Assembly: GCA_002392645.1 (NCBI GenBank) | Contig: DGHL01000093.1 | Location: 1 to 5,960, forward strand | Length of the DNA stretch: 5,960 bases | Reading direction: 5' to 3' | Origin: Prevotellaceae bacterium UBA3849 | GTDB taxonomy: Bacteria; Bacteroidota; Bacteroidia; Bacteroidales; Bacteroidaceae | In this document: piece by piece, positions 3,982-5,960 of the stretch | Layout of the letters: each line of letters begins with the position of its first letter | Position numbering within the stretch: position 1 is the first letter of the stretch | Program-made: the position numbers and the translations under genes | Notes under the pieces: model-generated | Told to the model about the DNA's origin: nothing | Database searches by the model: none | Seen by the model: the letters and a program-made list of their open reading frames with translations, nothing else

Positions 3982-5960
3982 ATGCATAATTTTATTCACC
4001 TACATACTCACACTTACTACTCTCTGCTTGACGGACAAAGTCCGGTAGGCGCACTTGTCAAGAAAGCCGTTGCCGACGGCATGCGTGGCATGGCTATAAC
4101 CGACCACGGCAACATGTTTGGCGTAAAGGACCTGTTTGACGAGTGTAACAAGATTAACAAAGAACTGAAGAAAGAAGGCAAGGAACCATTCAAGCCTATC
4201 TTCGGTTGTGAGATGTATGTGGCGCGTCGTGGCATGAAGCGCATGGAAGAAAAGGTTGACCACGGCGGCTGGCACCTTATAGTGTTGGCAAAGAACCTGA
4301 ACGGCTACAAGAACCTGATAAAACTGGTAAGTCGTTCGTGGGTTGACGGATATTACTACAGACCACGTACAGACCATGAGGACCTGGAGCGTTACCATGA
4401 AGACCTCATAGTCTGCTCTGCATGTATTGGCGGTGAGATACCTAAGAAAATCCTTGCCGGTGACATGGAGGGCGCACGAAAGGCTATAGAATGGCACAAG
4501 AACCTATGGGGTGACGATTTCTACCTTGAGTTGCAGCGTCATGAAGTGACAGACCCAAACCAACGCGCAAACCGCGAGACATTCCCTCTGCAGCAGCAGG
4601 TAAACCGAGCACTCATAGAACTGTCAAAGGAATACGGCATCAAGTTGGTTTGCACCAACGACTGCCACTTCGTGGACAAAGCAAACGCCGAGGCCCATGA
4701 CCACCTGCTGTGCCTCGGCACGGGCAAGGATCTTGACGACCCTTCACGTATGCTCTACACCAAGCAGGAGTGGTTCAAGACGCAGCAGGAGATGAATGAT
4801 ATCTTTTCTGACGTGCCAGAGGCTCTCGACAATACCATCGAGATTCTCGACAAGGTGGAGACTTACAACCTGGAGTCAGACCCTATCATGCCATTCTTCC
4901 CAATACCTGAGGCATTCGGCACTGAGGAACATTGGCGACAGACATTCAGCGAGGAAGACCTGTACCGCGAGTTTACGACCGACGAATACGGGAAAAACCA
5001 ACTGTCAGAGGAGGACGGACAGAAGAAAATAAAGAAACTCGGCGGATACGACAAACTCTACCGAATAAAGTTCGAGGCAGACTACCTTGGCAAGCTGGCA
5101 TACGAGGGCGCATCGCGACTGTATGCAAAGAACTACCAGACGATACCTGACGGCAAAGCCTTGCAGCCAGACGAGCTCTCTGCATGGGCTGCGGAGCTCG
5201 GAATCGGCAAGGAGGTTGACGAACGAATACGCTTTGAGCTGCATATAATGAAGACCATGGGTTTTCCTGGCTACTTCCTCATCGTGCAGGACTTCATCAA
5301 CTCTGCACGTAAGGAACTCGGAGTATGGGTGGGACCAGGCCGTGGCAGTGCCGCAGGTTCGGTTGTGGCATATTGCCTTGGCATCACCAAACTCGACCCT
5401 CTGAAATATGACCTGCTGTTCGAGCGTTTCCTCAACCCAGACCGTATATCACTGCCTGATATCGATACCGACTTCGACGATGACGGCCGCGGCAAGGTGT
5501 TACAGTGGGTAATGGACAAATACGGCCACGAGAACTGCGCACACATCATTACCTATGGTACGATGGCGACCAAGAACTCCATTAAGGATGTGGCGCGCAT
5601 TGAGAAACTGCCGCTCGACAAATCGAATGCCTTGTGCAAGGCAATACCTGACCGTCTGCCTGACGGACTGAAGATGAACCTCAGCAATGCCATTAAGGTG
5701 GTGCCCGAACTGCAGCAGGCAGAGGCCTCGCTTGACCCACGCGAGTCTAACACGATAAAATATGCGAAGATGCTGGAGGGCACCGTGCGCAACACAGGTA
5801 TCCATGCCTGCGGATTCATCATCTGCCGCGACCCTATCAGTGACCATGTGCCAGTATCAACAGCGCAAGACCCAGACTTCCCTGAACTCAAGACACCTGT
5901 CACGCAGTATGACGGACACGTTATTGAGTCAACGGGACTCATCAAGATGGACTTCCTCGG
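3982..5960 (+). CDS. dnaE: DNA polymerase III alpha subunit, 5' part (runs off the window)
   Basis: DnaE is the polymerase subunit of the replicative DNA polymerase III holoenzyme. The window holds 659 codons without interruption; the 3' part is missing. The N-terminal PHP domain starts at once with F-I-H6-L-H8-T-H10 and YYSLLDG (12-18), followed by ITDHGNMFG (39-47), FGCEMYV (74-80), SACIGGE (146-152) and CTNDCHF (224-230). Its metal-ligand positions look retained, unlike E. coli DnaE, where HLRVH replaces HLHTH. The polymerase core follows: MGFPGYFL (426-433), GPGRGSAAGS (451-460), P492-D493-I-D495-T-D497, where D493 and D495 match E. coli D401 and D403, and GLIKMDFLG at the edge, where D657 matches D555. 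Residues from about 313 to 368 form a charged insert relative to E. coli. The start at 3982 is forced by the upstream in-frame stop and the immediately following PHP motif. The gene is divergent from psd. Confidence 0.96.
   Translation, partial: MHNFIHLHTHTYYSLLDGQSPVGALVKKAVADGMRGMAITDHGNMFGVKDLFDECNKINKELKKEGKEPFKPIFGCEMYVARRGMKRMEEKVDHGGWHLIVLAKNLNGYKNLIKLVSRSWVDGYYYRPRTDHEDLERYHEDLIVCSACIGGEIPKKILAGDMEGARKAIEWHKNLWGDDFYLELQRHEVTDPNQRANRETFPLQQQVNRALIELSKEYGIKLVCTNDCHFVDKANAEAHDHLLCLGTGKDLDDPSRMLYTKQEWFKTQQEMNDIFSDVPEALDNTIEILDKVETYNLESDPIMPFFPIPEAFGTEEHWRQTFSEEDLYREFTTDEYGKNQLSEEDGQKKIKKLGGYDKLYRIKFEADYLGKLAYEGASRLYAKNYQTIPDGKALQPDELSAWAAELGIGKEVDERIRFELHIMKTMGFPGYFLIVQDFINSARKELGVWVGPGRGSAAGSVVAYCLGITKLDPLKYDLLFERFLNPDRISLPDIDTDFDDDGRGKVLQWVMDKYGHENCAHIITYGTMATKNSIKDVARIEKLPLDKSNALCKAIPDRLPDGLKMNLSNAIKVVPELQQAEASLDPRESNTIKYAKMLEGTVRNTGIHACGFIICRDPISDHVPVSTAQDPDFPELKTPVTQYDGHVIESTGLIKMDFL

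Noticed and set aside
4000..4497. Minus-strand open frame of 165 codons opposite dnaE, and similar ones at 4539-4727, 5271-5549, 5500-5847 and 5553-5945
   Set aside because: dnaE is unambiguous and uninterrupted here; these translations show no family motif and have no promoter or operon context, so they are shadows.
1..5960. CRISPR array, tRNA, rRNA, insertion sequence or defence cluster
   Set aside because: No spaced repeat array, cloverleaf-like sequence, transposase or recognisable multi-gene defence arrangement was seen; the PARG-like gene alone is not enough to call one.

Overview
The window looks like chromosome from a Bacteroidales bacterium, most likely Prevotella or a close relative. 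Four candidate promoters carry the Bacteroidetes -7 element TAnnTTTG, three of them in the identical form TAACTTTGC. Shine-Dalgarno sequences are weak or absent. The Psd, PssA and DnaE proteins all have the form I know from this order. The genes are largely housekeeping.

Layout from left to right. Bases 1-159 hold no gene I can support, only a short direct repeat and two small potential hairpins. A minus-strand gene for a PARG-like macrodomain protein (160-966) follows, with its own promoter. A long hairpin terminator (1131-1191) closes the next minus-strand unit, which reads pssA (2979 to 2242), tadA (2227 to 1793), then an exported flavin-reductase-like protein (1756 to 1190). The gaps in that unit are 14 and 36 bases, and I see no promoter inside it. 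A consensus promoter lies just upstream of pssA. A good Rho-independent terminator then separates pssA from psd (3834 to 3136), which has its own consensus promoter. A divergent intergenic region of about 150 bases leads to dnaE on the plus strand, which starts at 3982 and runs off the right edge.

Functionally, PssA makes phosphatidylserine and Psd decarboxylates it to phosphatidylethanolamine, so the centre of the window is the phosphatidylethanolamine pathway, although its two genes are transcriptionally separated. TadA makes the wobble inosine in tRNA-Arg, and DnaE is the replicative polymerase. The exported flavin-binding-type protein and the orphan PARG-like protein are the two genes whose cellular role is open.

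Promoter positions decide three starts. The longest reading frames of psd and pssA begin upstream of, or on, their own predicted transcription starts, so I shortened both. The same logic suggests that dnaE mRNA is leaderless or nearly so. I found no CRISPR array, tRNA, rRNA, insertion sequence or convincing new multi-gene system.
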